From the NCBI GenBank assembly GCA_046346845.1, contig JAXMHH010000002.1, positions 62,001-126,000 on the forward strand: 64,000 nt of DNA. Reading direction: 5' to 3'. Position 1 is the stretch's first letter. Every line of letters begins with the position of its first letter. The notes under the pieces are model-generated. The model had not been told where the DNA came from and searched no databases. It was given only the letters and a program-made list of their open reading frames with translations. Source of the stretch: DSSB01 sp046346845 (lineage in GTDB: Bacteria; UBA10199; DSSB01). Below, piece by piece: positions 28,038-36,539 of this stretch. Made by a program: the position numbers and the translations under genes.

Positions 28038-28487
28038 ATGAAGGTAGGAGAAATATGCACCCGCGAGGTCATCGTGGCGCAAAAGGGCGATTCCCTGTTG
28101 GAGGCGGCCCGGTCCATGCGGGAATTCCACGTCGGCAGCGTGGTCGTGGTGCAGCAGTTGCAAGGGAAGAACGTGCCCGTCGGCATCGTCACCGACCGGG
28201 ACATCCTGATCGAGACCGTCGCCGAGGACCTCTCCGCCAAGACCCTCAGCGTCGAGGACATCATGGTCTCGGACCTGGCGACCGCCTGCGAGGACGACGA
28301 CCTGTTCGACACCATCCGGCTCATGCGCAGCAAAGGGGTGCGTCGCATGCCCATCGTCGACCGGCGCGGGGCCTTGGTCGGCCTGCTGGCCTTGGACGAC
28401 GTCCTCGAATTCCTCTCCCAGGAGATCCGGGAATTGGCCCAGGTGGGCGCGCGCGGCCAGGAGAAAGAGGCCCGGCTGCGCTCCTAA
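28038..28487 (+). CDS. CBS-pair protein
   Basis: 149 residues from ATG 28038, with AAAGGAGGA five to ten bases upstream. Two CBS motifs (about 1-65 and 75-135): MKVGEICTREVIVAQKGDS and VGIVTDRDILIE, then VEDIMVSDLATACEDDD and VRRMPIVDRRGALVGLLALDD. Stand-alone CBS pairs bind adenine nucleotides and sense energy state. The tail (LAQVGARGQEKEARLRS) is charged. Four bases separate its stop from the stop of convergent ppk1. The target is unknown. Confidence 0.93.
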   Translation: MKVGEICTREVIVAQKGDSLLEAARSMREFHVGSVVVVQQLQGKNVPVGIVTDRDILIETVAEDLSAKTLSVEDIMVSDLATACEDDDLFDTIRLMRSKGVRRMPIVDRRGALVGLLALDDVLEFLSQEIRELAQVGARGQEKEARLRS

Positions 28488-28491
28488 CGGC

Positions 28492-30642
28492 CTAGGTGCG
28501 GGCCGCGCTCTCCAAGAGCCACTGCTGGGAATCCAGCGAGGGCTCGCCGGGGGCCGGCTGGATTTTCTCGTAACGCCCGTCGGTCAGCAGCCGGCTGGCC
28601 CGCACGTTGTCCCGCAGCATCACCTCGAGGATATTGCTCTTGATCTGCTCGCGCCACCCCGCCTCCAAGACCGGGCAGAGCGTTTCCACGCGGTGGTCCA
28701 GGTTGCGCTCCATGAGATCGGCGCTGCCGAAGTAGATCTCTTCCAACCCCCCGTTCAAGAAATAATACATGCGATGGTGCTCCAAGAACCTGCCGACGAT
28801 GGAGCGGACCCGGATCCGGTCGCTGATCCCCGGGATGCCGGGGCGCAGGCAACAGACCCCGCGGACGATCAGGTCGATCTCCACGCCGGCCTGCGAGGCG
28901 CGGTACAGGCACTGGATGATCCGGGGATCGGTCACGTGGTTGCACTTGAAGATCAGGCGGGCCGGTCGGCCCTGCCTGGCGTGCTCGGCCTCCCGCTCGA
29001 TGCGATCGCCCAGGCCGCTGCGCAAATTGACCGGCGCCACCAGCAATTTATGAAAGGAGCGCTTGTTGGAATAGCCGGTGAGGTAGTTGAAGACCTCGGA
29101 GACGTCCTCGGCGATCTCGGGTTCGGAGGTGAAAAATCCCAAGTCGGTGTAGGCCTGGGCGGTCAAACGGTTGTAATTTCCCGTCCCCAGGTGGACGTAG
29201 CGCCGGATCCCATCCGCCTCCTTGCGAACCACCATGCACAGCTTGGCGTGGGTCTTGAGGTTCACCAGGCCGTAGGTGACGTGGACGCCCACGTCCTCGA
29301 GGCGGTTGGCCCAGACGATGTTGTTCCGCTCGTCGAACCGCGCCTTGAGCTCCACCACGGCCGCCACCTGCTTGCCTCCCTCGGCCGCCTCGATGAGTTG
29401 GTCGACGATGGGGGAATTCGGCCCGATGCGATACAGGGTCATCTTGATCGCGATCACCTGGGGATCGTTGACCGCGGCCTTCAAGAAGGCCTCCACCGAG
29501 GTGAAGGACTCATAGGGGTGATGCACGAGGTAGTCGCGGTACTTGATCTGCTCGAAGAGCTTCTCCTGCTCCTCGGGGCCGAACAGGGCGCGGGGCACGA
29601 AGGCGGGGTATTTCAGCTGGGGAAGGTGCAGCTTGGTCAGGGCCCACCAATCCCCGAAGAACATCCGGCTCTGCTTGCGAATGACCACGTCTTCCTCGAT
29701 CTGAAAATTGTCCAGCAGGATCTCGAGGATCCGCTTGGGCATGGAGTCCTCGACCTTCAGCAGGGACACGGCGCCGTACCGGATCTGCTTGAGGCTCTTG
29801 TCGACCGATTCGAGCAGGTCGTCCGCTTCGTCTTCCTGGATCACCAGATCGGTGTCGCGGATGACCCGGAACAGGTAGGCCTCCTCGACGGCGATCTCGG
29901 GAAACAGCTCCGGAAGGTTGGCGCGAATGACGTCCTCGAGGAAGGCGAAGGTCAAGCCCGTCTTGGGGCTGATCTTCTCGGGAACAGGCACGAAGCGGGG
30001 CAGCATCCCCGGGATCTTCACCCGGGCGAATTTCGGCCCTCCCTCGTGGCGCACCACCACCGCGAAATTCATGCTCAGATTGGAGATATGGGGAAAGGGA
30101 TGGGCCAGGTCGAAGGCCAGCGGGGTCAGGACGGGAAAAATCTCCTTTTTGAAATATTCCCGGAGATAGGCCTGGACCGCGGGGGTGTACTGGTTGGATT
30201 CCAAAAAGTGCACCGACTGCTCGGCCAAAAGCGGCCGCAGGGTCTTCTCCCAACAGGCGCTTTGGTCCTGCATCATCTGCAGGGAGCGTTTCCGCACCGC
30301 GTGGATCTGCTGGAGGGTGCTCATACCGTCGTTGCTCAGGTCTTCGATGCCCGCCCGGAATTTCTTGAGGATGGTGGCCATGCGGATCATGAAGAATTCG
30401 TCGAGATTGGTCCCGACGATGGCCAGGAATTTCACCCGCTCCAAGAGCGGGTGGGAGGGGTCCAGGGCCTGGTCCAGGACGCGCTGGTTGAATTCCAGCC
30501 AGCTCAGCTCGCGGTTGATGTACAGGGCCGGATCGGCCAGGTTACTGGGATCCCGGTTGGAATAATCCACGGGCGGCAAGGGAGGGGGTTCGCGCTGCGC
30601 CTTGGCCGAAACGACGTGGAATTTTTTCTTGGTGGATTTCAT
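28492..30642 (-). CDS. ppk1: Polyphosphate kinase 1
   Basis: 716 residues, full length. It reversibly polymerises the gamma-phosphate of ATP into inorganic polyphosphate at the membrane or in the cytoplasm. The N-terminal domain shows YINRELSWLEFNQRVLDQA and FLAIVGTNLDEFFMIR; then PYESFTSVEAFLKAA and IKMTLYRIGPNSPIVDQL. The autophosphorylated His is in KTHAKLCMVVRKE (about 466), and the second catalytic His is in FLEHHRMYYF (about 621). The C-terminal part has YFGSADLMERNLDHRVE. A TATAAT -10 box lies 20 bp before the start. Divergent from the universal stress protein gene. Confidence 0.97.
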   Translation of the reverse strand: MKSTKKKFHVVSAKAQREPPPLPPVDYSNRDPSNLADPALYINRELSWLEFNQRVLDQALDPSHPLLERVKFLAIVGTNLDEFFMIRMATILKKFRAGIEDLSNDGMSTLQQIHAVRKRSLQMMQDQSACWEKTLRPLLAEQSVHFLESNQYTPAVQAYLREYFKKEIFPVLTPLAFDLAHPFPHISNLSMNFAVVVRHEGGPKFARVKIPGMLPRFVPVPEKISPKTGLTFAFLEDVIRANLPELFPEIAVEEAYLFRVIRDTDLVIQEDEADDLLESVDKSLKQIRYGAVSLLKVEDSMPKRILEILLDNFQIEEDVVIRKQSRMFFGDWWALTKLHLPQLKYPAFVPRALFGPEEQEKLFEQIKYRDYLVHHPYESFTSVEAFLKAAVNDPQVIAIKMTLYRIGPNSPIVDQLIEAAEGGKQVAAVVELKARFDERNNIVWANRLEDVGVHVTYGLVNLKTHAKLCMVVRKEADGIRRYVHLGTGNYNRLTAQAYTDLGFFTSEPEIAEDVSEVFNYLTGYSNKRSFHKLLVAPVNLRSGLGDRIEREAEHARQGRPARLIFKCNHVTDPRIIQCLYRASQAGVEIDLIVRGVCCLRPGIPGISDRIRVRSIVGRFLEHHRMYYFLNGGLEEIYFGSADLMERNLDHRVETLCPVLEAGWREQIKSNILEVMLRDNVRASRLLTDGRYEKIQPAPGEPSLDSQQWLLESAART

Positions 30643-30662
30643 GGTCCGTCCCTTTTATTTTT

Positions 30663-30691
30663 ATTATACGCCGAAACCGGGCTGAGAAAAA
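30663..30691 (-). promoter_or_regulatory. Predicted ppk1 promoter
   Basis: On the minus strand, a perfect -10 TATAAT (30668-30663) with a weak -35 (TTTTTC, 30691-30686) at 17 bp. A 20-base leader containing GGGACGGA precedes ATG 30642, so this message has a normal leader. Confidence 0.45.
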
Positions 30692-30744
30692 TCATGTTCT
30701 TTTCGGACCGCGGCGCCTAATGTTTATCAAAAAAGGATCCGGCC

Positions 30745-31662
30745 ATGAGCAAAAAAATCCTTTGGTCCTTCAATCCCTTTCAGGACGAACCCCAGCTGCT
30801 GAAAAATGTCGCCGGCTTTCTCAAGATCCTGGCGCGGCAGGCCGGCGCACCCATCGAGCCGGTCTACGTGGTCAGCCCGGCCGAGGTGAACGTCGTGCTG
30901 GAGTTCAGCGTCCCGGCGAAAGACCGCTTTGCGGCGGTGGCCCAGCTCGAGTGCGAGAAGGTGCTCAAGAAGATCGCCTTTCCCGGCCTGCGCAAAGCCA
31001 CGGTATTGGTCGAAAGCCAGGTGCGGCTTTCGGCGAGCGCGAAAACCTTGGCCCAGTACGCGAAAAAATGCGGGGCCGCCGCGGTCGTGGTCGGAACCCA
31101 CGCCAAGAGCGGCCTGGGGCGCCTGCTGCTGGGGAGCTTCGCCGAAACCCTGATCTTCGCTTCCCAAACCCCGCTCCTGATCGTGAACCCCCATCTGAAA
31201 AAACCGAGGGCCCTGCGACGCGTCCTCTTCGCCAGCGATTTTAGTCCGGACAGCCGCCGGGTGTTCCGCAGGCTCTGCGAGTTTCTCAAGCCCCTGAAAT
31301 CGCAGCTCACCCTCTTCCACGCAATCCCCAAGCCATTTCCCTGGGCCTTTCCGGCCACCCAGTACCTGCTAGGCGCCAGGTCGATGAGCGAGGGGGAATA
31401 CCTGCGGGAGGTGGAGCGGGAAGACGCGCGAATGGCCGAACCCTTCCTCAAGATCGCGAAGGCCGCGCGCCTCCCCTGCCAGCTTCAGCTCAAGCTGAGC
31501 GGCGATGATGTCGCCGCGGCGGCCCTCGCCCAAGCGGCCAAGGCCAAGGCAGATATGATTGCCTTGTCGGCCCAAACCGGGCGGGTGGAAACCGCCCTCT
31601 TGGGCAGCACTTCCAGGGGCATCCTGCGGGAGGCCTCGGTTCCGGTCTGGGTGCTGCGTTAA
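30745..31662 (+). CDS. Tandem universal stress protein (two UspA domains)
   Basis: 305 residues. The first Usp domain (about 1-150) ends with GTHAKSGLGRLLLGSFAETL and TPLLIV; the second (about 155-305) begins RRVLFASDFSPDSRRVF and ends AQTGRVETALLGSTSRGIL with VPVWVL. The G-2x-G-9x-G(S/T) ATP-binding signature is recognisable in both, the second keeping GSTSRGILREA. Tandem Usp proteins form pseudo-dimers and are induced by starvation, oxidative stress or low oxygen. Proximity to ppk1, also a stress-linked gene, is suggestive. It is followed by the phosphorylase gene after 62 bp. Confidence 0.92.
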   Translation: MSKKILWSFNPFQDEPQLLKNVAGFLKILARQAGAPIEPVYVVSPAEVNVVLEFSVPAKDRFAAVAQLECEKVLKKIAFPGLRKATVLVESQVRLSASAKTLAQYAKKCGAAAVVVGTHAKSGLGRLLLGSFAETLIFASQTPLLIVNPHLKKPRALRRVLFASDFSPDSRRVFRRLCEFLKPLKSQLTLFHAIPKPFPWAFPATQYLLGARSMSEGEYLREVEREDARMAEPFLKIAKAARLPCQLQLKLSGDDVAAAALAQAAKAKADMIALSAQTGRVETALLGSTSRGILREASVPVWVLR

Positions 31663-31724
31663 GGGATATTTTTTGGGAATTGCTCCGCCCCGGGGCATGA
31701 TAGAATGAATTTTGGGAGTTTTCC

Positions 31725-33218
31725 GTGCCCCGATTGACGGTTCGCAAAGTCGGCGTCGACACCTATCGCGAAAACATCGCCTACCTGCCCAGCGACAGCG
31801 AAATCTGCAAAAGCCAGGGCTACGGCGCCCTCTCCAAGATCGCCATCCAATACAACGGCAAGTCCATCCTCGCCACCCTCAACATGACCGATAACGGCAT
31901 GGTGGGCCCAGGCGAGATCGGCTTGAGCCACGTCGCCTTCCGGCGCCTGGGCGCTCCGGAAGGCACCGAAGTGACGCTCTCCCATCCCAATCCCTTGCTT
32001 TCCTTCGAATTCGTGCGGCAAAAGCTGGAGGGGGGCTACCTCAATAAAAGCCAGTTTTTGGCGATACTCCGCGACATCGTCGCCTACCGTTATTCCAACA
32101 TCGAATTGACCGCCTTCGTCATCTCCTGCTCCCGCCAACGCCTCGAGCGGGAGGAGATCGCCTTCCTCACCGAGGCCATGATCGAGACGGGCCAGCGCAT
32201 CGAATGGAACCTGCCCTTAGTGTTGGACAAGCACTGCGTCGGGGGCATCCCCGGCAACCGCACCACGATGATCGTCGTGCCCATCGTCGCCGCCTTCGGA
32301 CTCCCCATTCCCAAGACCTCGTCGCGCGCCATCACCTCCCCCTCGGGGACCGCCGATACCATGGAGACCCTCTGCAACGTCAAAATCGGCTTGGAGGCGA
32401 TGAAGCGGATCGTCGCCAAAGAGCAGGCCTGCATTGTCTGGGGCGGCGCCCTCGACTTGGCGCCGGCGGACGACATCCTGATCAGCGTCGAACGCCCCTT
32501 GAGCGTGGATTCCGAGGGCCAGATGATCGCGTCTATCCTGTCCAAAAAACGGGCGGCCGGCTCCAGCAAGATGATCCTCGACATCCCTATCGGGCCGACC
32601 GCCAAGGTCGGCTCCCAAGCGGAAGCGGATCGGCTGAAAGACCTGTTCACGGACATCGGCGGGCGCATCGGCCTCGAGATCCACGTCGTCTACACCGACG
32701 GGACCCAGCCGGTGGGAAGGGGCATCGGCCCCGCCCTCGAGGCCCGGGACGTGCTGCAGGTATTGCAGAACTCCGAGGGGCAACCGCAGGACCTGCGAAA
32801 CAAATCCCTCTACTTGGCCGGGGAATTGCTCGAGTTCAGCGGGCAGGTGCCTGTCGGATCGGGCGAAAAGACCGCCAAGGAGCTTTTGGATTCGGGCGCG
32901 GCATGGAAAAAATTCCAGGCGATCGCCCGCGAACAAGGCGGCCTGCGCGAACCTCGGCCCGCCAAGCTCTCGGCGCGAGTGCCCAGTCCGGCCACGGGGA
33001 TCGTCACCGCGATCCACAACCAAAAGATCGCGCGGGTGGCCAAGCTGGCCGGCGCGCCCCACGACCCGGGGGCGGGGCTCTTCCTGGAGGCCAAAGTGGG
33101 AAGCAGGGTCCGGAAGGGGGATCCCCTGTTTACCGTGTTCGCCGAGAGCGAGGAGGAGATCCAATTTTCGTTGGATTATGTCGGCACAAACCCCGATTTG
33201 ATATCTATTTCGAAATAA
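31725..33218 (+). CDS. Long-form thymidine/AMP phosphorylase family protein
   Basis: 497 residues from GTG 31725. It has an N-terminal extension of about 85 residues (YLPSDSEICKSQGYGALSKI) before the class II nucleoside phosphorylase fold: KHCVGGIPGNRTT (phosphate loop, about 169), ITSPSGTADTMETL, WGGALDLAPADD, SKKRAAGSSKMILDIPIG, TDGTQPVGRGIGPALEARDVL, and the C-terminal barrel-sandwich domain (VPSPATGIVTAI). That architecture matches archaeal AMP phosphorylases and the type 2 putative thymidine phosphorylases of some bacteria. It cleaves the N-glycosidic bond of a nucleoside or NMP with phosphate; which substrate is used cannot be told. No RuBisCO or ribose-1,5-bisphosphate isomerase gene is present nearby. 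Confidence 0.9.
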   Translation: MPRLTVRKVGVDTYRENIAYLPSDSEICKSQGYGALSKIAIQYNGKSILATLNMTDNGMVGPGEIGLSHVAFRRLGAPEGTEVTLSHPNPLLSFEFVRQKLEGGYLNKSQFLAILRDIVAYRYSNIELTAFVISCSRQRLEREEIAFLTEAMIETGQRIEWNLPLVLDKHCVGGIPGNRTTMIVVPIVAAFGLPIPKTSSRAITSPSGTADTMETLCNVKIGLEAMKRIVAKEQACIVWGGALDLAPADDILISVERPLSVDSEGQMIASILSKKRAAGSSKMILDIPIGPTAKVGSQAEADRLKDLFTDIGGRIGLEIHVVYTDGTQPVGRGIGPALEARDVLQVLQNSEGQPQDLRNKSLYLAGELLEFSGQVPVGSGEKTAKELLDSGAAWKKFQAIAREQGGLREPRPAKLSARVPSPATGIVTAIHNQKIARVAKLAGAPHDPGAGLFLEAKVGSRVRKGDPLFTVFAESEEEIQFSLDYVGTNPDLISISK

Positions 33219-33230
33219 ACGGTTCTGGTT

Positions 33231-34424
33231 ATGTTCCGAAGACTCACCCGCAATGTCTACCTGCTGGGCCTGCTGAGCCTGTTCAACGACTTCAGCGCCG
33301 ACATGATTTCCCCCTTGCTGCCCGCCTTCCTGGCCTCCATGGGACTGGGCGCCGCCTTCCTGGGTTTCATGGAAGGAACCGCCAACGCCCTCTCCCATTT
33401 GACGGCGCTTTTGTCCGGTTGGCTGGACGACCGCCTGCACCGCAGCAAGCGCATCGCGGTCTCGGGATACTCGCTCTGCGCCTTCGTGCGGCCCTTGATC
33501 GGCATTCCCATCCCCGGCGTCACCCTCGCGGTGCGCTTCCTGGATCGGATCGGCAAGGGCCTGCGCACCGCGCCCCGGGACCGGCTCCTGACCGCCTCGC
33601 TGGAAAAGCGCGACTGGGGGAAGGCCTTCGGGGTGCAGCGGGCCCTCGACCACACCGGGGCCCTGCTGGGCCCGCCGCTCGCCGCCCTCTTGCTAAAGTA
33701 TTTCGGACTTAGCTACTCCATGCTGTTCCTGATCGCGGCGCTGCCGGCCATCCTCTCCATCCTGATCATCCCTTTTTGGATCCACGAACCCAAGGAAGCT
33801 CCGCCGGACCCTAGCCCCCGCTTGGCCTGGCGGCACATGCCGAAGCCCCTCAAACATTATATTCTGATCATTTTCTTGGTCGCCTTCAGCACCCCCTCCG
33901 AGCTCTTCCTGATCCTGAAGCTGAAGAGCCTGGGCCTGCCGACCTTCCAGCAGCCCCTTGCCTGGGGCCTCTTGACCGTCTGCACCTTGATCTCCGCCTT
34001 TCTGGGCGGCATCTTGGCGGACCGGTGGAGCCAACGCCGCACCATCGCGGTCGGCTGGGCCGCCTTTTCCGTGGTGTTTTTCGCCTTGGCCTTCGCCCAA
34101 AATCTGACCGTGGCCTGGCTGCTGATCGCGGCCTACGGCCTCCAGGCCGGCTTGGTCGAGGCCTCGGAGCGGGCCTATCCCGCCAGCGTCGTGCCGCCCG
34201 AGATTCGCGCCACCGCGATGGGCTGGTATTATTTCGCCTACGGCCTGGGGCTCCTCCCCGCCTCCATCCTATTCGGACAGCTCTGGACGAAATTCTCCCC
34301 GCGCATCGCCTTCCTCAGCTATGCGATCATGACCCTGCTGGTGATTCCGCTCTTGACCCTCTTGCCGACCCACCGCAAGACCGAGGAAGCCGAGCTTCGC
34401 CCCTCCACGGCCGCGCTGCGATAA
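33231..34424 (+). CDS. MFS transporter
   Basis: 397 residues with about 12 membrane helices. The loop 2-3 signature region reads LSGWLDDRLHRSKRIAVSGY, followed by RFLDRIGKGLRTAPRDRLL, which is typical of the MFS subgroup with GKGxRxxPRDAL motifs. The second half has GGILADRWSQRRTIAVGW and GLQAGLVEASERAYPASVVP. Substrate unknown; an efflux or nucleoside/sugar role is possible. It begins 12 bp after the phosphorylase gene, so co-transcription is likely and a nucleoside-related substrate is a fair guess, no more. Confidence 0.92.
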   Translation: MFRRLTRNVYLLGLLSLFNDFSADMISPLLPAFLASMGLGAAFLGFMEGTANALSHLTALLSGWLDDRLHRSKRIAVSGYSLCAFVRPLIGIPIPGVTLAVRFLDRIGKGLRTAPRDRLLTASLEKRDWGKAFGVQRALDHTGALLGPPLAALLLKYFGLSYSMLFLIAALPAILSILIIPFWIHEPKEAPPDPSPRLAWRHMPKPLKHYILIIFLVAFSTPSELFLILKLKSLGLPTFQQPLAWGLLTVCTLISAFLGGILADRWSQRRTIAVGWAAFSVVFFALAFAQNLTVAWLLIAAYGLQAGLVEASERAYPASVVPPEIRATAMGWYYFAYGLGLLPASILFGQLWTKFSPRIAFLSYAIMTLLVIPLLTLLPTHRKTEEAELRPSTAALR

Positions 34425-34488
34425 AAAATTGGCGGAAAGGCCTGAAAGGTGTTATCTCCAGCCCAAACGCGAAACCCAGGAGGTTGCT

Positions 34489-34998
34489 GTGCGCCTTTCC
34501 CTGAAGATAACCACGATCGCCCTCGCCCTCTCGCTAGGAGCGACCTCGGCCCTGGCCAAAGACAAAGAGCCGGTGGGCCACCCGACTCCGGCCACCCGTT
34601 CCACCGCCAGCCTGAAGCAATACATGAGCAAGTTCGGCAGCATGCTGGCCAGCCTCGAGATCATCCAGCTCAAGGAGAAAAAGCCCGATTGGCCCGCCAT
34701 CGACATCGCGGTGCAAGAGCTGAGCAACACCCTCGCCCAATTGCAAAAGGCGGATCAGGATAACGCCTACAAAGAATTCACCGACGTCCTCGCGGCCGGC
34801 CTGGTCGAGCTGAAGGCCAAGAGCGCCAAGCGCGACAAGACCTTCTTCCGCTCGCTCGACAAGATCAGCGAGTCCTGCTTCAAATGCCACGCGGCGCATC
34901 GTCCGGGCGACTACCTGATCCCCAAGGACGACAAAGACCTGCTCTCGAAGGAAAATTCGGCCCAGGGTAGCCCGTCCTCGGAAAATTCAGGCAAGTAA
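34489..34998 (+). CDS. Periplasmic mono-heme cytochrome c
   Basis: 169 residues from GTG 34489, chosen because AGGAGG lies five bases upstream and the codon starts a signal peptide (MRLSLKITTIALALSLGATSALA). The mature protein is helical with a single C-terminal heme-binding CFKCH (about 129-133) preceded by SLDKISESC. Helical fold plus a C-terminal CxxCH resembles cytochrome c' / b562-like four-helix bundles. A role in periplasmic electron transfer or gas binding is inferred. The tail (about 140-169) is polar and Ser-rich. Confidence 0.88.
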   Translation: MRLSLKITTIALALSLGATSALAKDKEPVGHPTPATRSTASLKQYMSKFGSMLASLEIIQLKEKKPDWPAIDIAVQELSNTLAQLQKADQDNAYKEFTDVLAAGLVELKAKSAKRDKTFFRSLDKISESCFKCHAAHRPGDYLIPKDDKDLLSKENSAQGSPSSENSGK

Positions 34999-35011
34999 GT
35001 AGCGATTTAAG

Positions 35012-35374
35012 TTAGCGATTGATGGCGATGCGTCCGGCGAAGCCGTCGTGGTAGCCGTGGAAGTACTGAATACGCTCGTCGCCGTAGCGCCAGCAGTAAT
35101 AGCCCTCGCCGTTGTCGAAATCCACCAGCCAGATGCCTTTCGGCTGGCAGCCCAATTTCAAGATCTTCTCACTCCAGTGATTGAGCACCGCGGCGATCTC
35201 CTGCTCGATCTCTTTCCACTTCTCGGCCTCATGTTGGTGATGCTTGAGCTTTTCCTCGAGGATGAGGAATTGGTCGACCGCCTCCTTGGTGATTTTGCGG
35301 ATGACGGGGAGCAGCCCTTCCGCCTGTTCCAGCGTGAACCTCTGATTCTGGAAAATTCTGACAACCTCACCCAT
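35012..35374 (-). CDS. DUF2203 family protein
   Basis: 120 residues. Family pattern seen: RFTLEQAEGLLPVIRKITKEA, a long charged helix, LNHWSEKILKLGCQPKGIWLVDFDNG, then YYCWRYGDERIQYFHGYHDGFAGR. DUF2203 proteins are small, cytoplasmic and of unknown function; the conserved Trp, Tyr and His in the C-terminal half suggest a ligand or metal pocket. It ends 14 bp from the convergent cytochrome gene. Confidence 0.9.
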   Translation of the reverse strand: MGEVVRIFQNQRFTLEQAEGLLPVIRKITKEAVDQFLILEEKLKHHQHEAEKWKEIEQEIAAVLNHWSEKILKLGCQPKGIWLVDFDNGEGYYCWRYGDERIQYFHGYHDGFAGRIAINR

Positions 35375-35432
35375 GGTCCAAGTTTAGCGCAAAGGCCTTT
35401 CCGGAGTCACTCCTAAACCCGGGCCTTCGCGT

Positions 35433-35759
35433 CTACTCCTTCCCCGGCTTGTAAATAGCCAAGCGCTCGACGACCTCGCCGCCCACGATGTGCCGATCGA
35501 GGATCTCCCGCGCGTCTTCCACCGTCGGTACCCGGTACCACACCGCGTCAGGATAGACGACGACGGCGGGGCCGAATTCGCAGTGATCGAGGCAGCCCGC
35601 CGCATTGGCGCGCACCCGGTCTTTCAGGCCGCGCCGCTTCACCTCTTCTTTGAAAAATTCCCGAATCTCCTCCGAACCCCGCGCCTTGCAACAGCCGCGC
35701 GCGTCATCGGCCTTGCGTTCGTTGGTGCAGATGAAGATATGTCTTTCGAACTTGGGCAT
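35433..35759 (-). CDS. Thioredoxin-like [2Fe-2S] ferredoxin
   Basis: 108 residues from ATG 35759 (MPKFERHIFICTN), with AGAGGAAG upstream; a longer frame to 35825 lacks support. Four cysteines in the thioredoxin-like ferredoxin arrangement: one in FICTNERKADDARGCC (with a CC pair) and two in AAGCLDHCEFGPAVVVYP. This matches (2Fe-2S) ferredoxin-domain proteins of the CooM/NuoE-like fold used as small electron carriers. It is eight bases downstream of queC on the same strand, so co-transcription is likely, though a functional link to deazaguanine synthesis is only inferred. Confidence 0.88.
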   Translation of the reverse strand: MPKFERHIFICTNERKADDARGCCKARGSEEIREFFKEEVKRRGLKDRVRANAAGCLDHCEFGPAVVVYPDAVWYRVPTVEDAREILDRHIVGGEVVERLAIYKPGKE

Positions 35760-35767
35760 GTCTTCCT

Positions 35768-36454
35768 CTAGGCCCTCGGAGTCGTGAGGGCAAGCTCGCG
35801 GAAGGCCTTGCGGCGCTCCTCGCATTTGTTACAGGCCCCGCAGGGCTCCACCCCGCGCGGCTGGATGCAGGAAAAAGTCAGCTCATAGGGAAAACGGGGG
35901 TGGCGGGCCACTAATTCGGACTTCGCCAGGGATTGAAACGGCGCGGCGATGCGAAGCGGGCGGGGCAAACCCAGACCGCAGGTCGCCGCGAAGCTTTGGA
36001 AAAACTCTTCCTGTCCGTCCCCGAACGGATTGGCGCTGAGCACGCCGATCCAGATTTCCTCGAGTCGCCTCGCCTGGGCGAAGACGGCGGCCTCGGTCAG
36101 CAGCAACAAATTGCGCGCGGGCAAATAAACCGCTTCGTCGCGCGAGGCCGCGTCCGGAACCTTCCTGCCGGTAAAGGCCCAATGCCCGGGGAACAGGCTG
36201 TCCAAGGGGTTGCTCAAGACCTCCAAGGGGGCGAGACGGGGATGCGCCAAACGCTCCAACAGCCTTCCCAGCCAATGCCGCTCGGCCGTTTCCCAGCAGA
36301 AACCCACCGAAAGATAGAGAGGATGCACCTCGAGGCCGCGATCCAGGCCCTCTTGAATCAGGAGGGCGCTGTCGAGCCCCCCGCTGACCAGGACAGCGAC
36401 CTTGGCAAGCCCCTCGGGTGTGGAAATTTCGGCCATCTCCGTCGGAGCTACCAT
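35768..36454 (-). CDS. queC: 7-cyano-7-deazaguanine (preQ0) synthase-like
   Basis: 228 residues from ATG 36454 (ATG 36436 gives 222). N-type ATP-pyrophosphatase loop VAVLVSGGLDSALL (about 18-31) and a C-terminal zinc site of four cysteines in CIQPRGVEPCGACNKCEERR, both hallmarks of QueC, which converts carboxy-deazaguanine to preQ0 with ATP and ammonia for queuosine. YLPARNLLLLTEA is also family-typical. The middle is somewhat diverged. The gene is divergent from the SDR-queD operon, which keeps two queuosine genes together; queE and folE are not in the window. Confidence 0.88.
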   Translation of the reverse strand: MVAPTEMAEISTPEGLAKVAVLVSGGLDSALLIQEGLDRGLEVHPLYLSVGFCWETAERHWLGRLLERLAHPRLAPLEVLSNPLDSLFPGHWAFTGRKVPDAASRDEAVYLPARNLLLLTEAAVFAQARRLEEIWIGVLSANPFGDGQEEFFQSFAATCGLGLPRPLRIAAPFQSLAKSELVARHPRFPYELTFSCIQPRGVEPCGACNKCEERRKAFRELALTTPRA

Positions 36455-36503
36455 AGCGCGCGAGGAGCCGGCAAGCGCGGCCTGGCCCTGGAAGTTTGCC
36501 CGC

Positions 36504-36533
36504 TTGACTCCCCTCGGCGGCTCTGCGTAACTT
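36504..36533 (+). promoter_or_regulatory. Predicted promoter of the SDR-queD operon (leaderless type)
   Basis: TTGACT (36504-36509), an 18-bp spacer, TAACTT (36528-36533), then six bases to ATG 36540. No Shine-Dalgarno is present between them. No preQ1 riboswitch-like leader is possible with so short a 5' end. Confidence 0.42.
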
Positions 36534-36539
36534 GAACCC

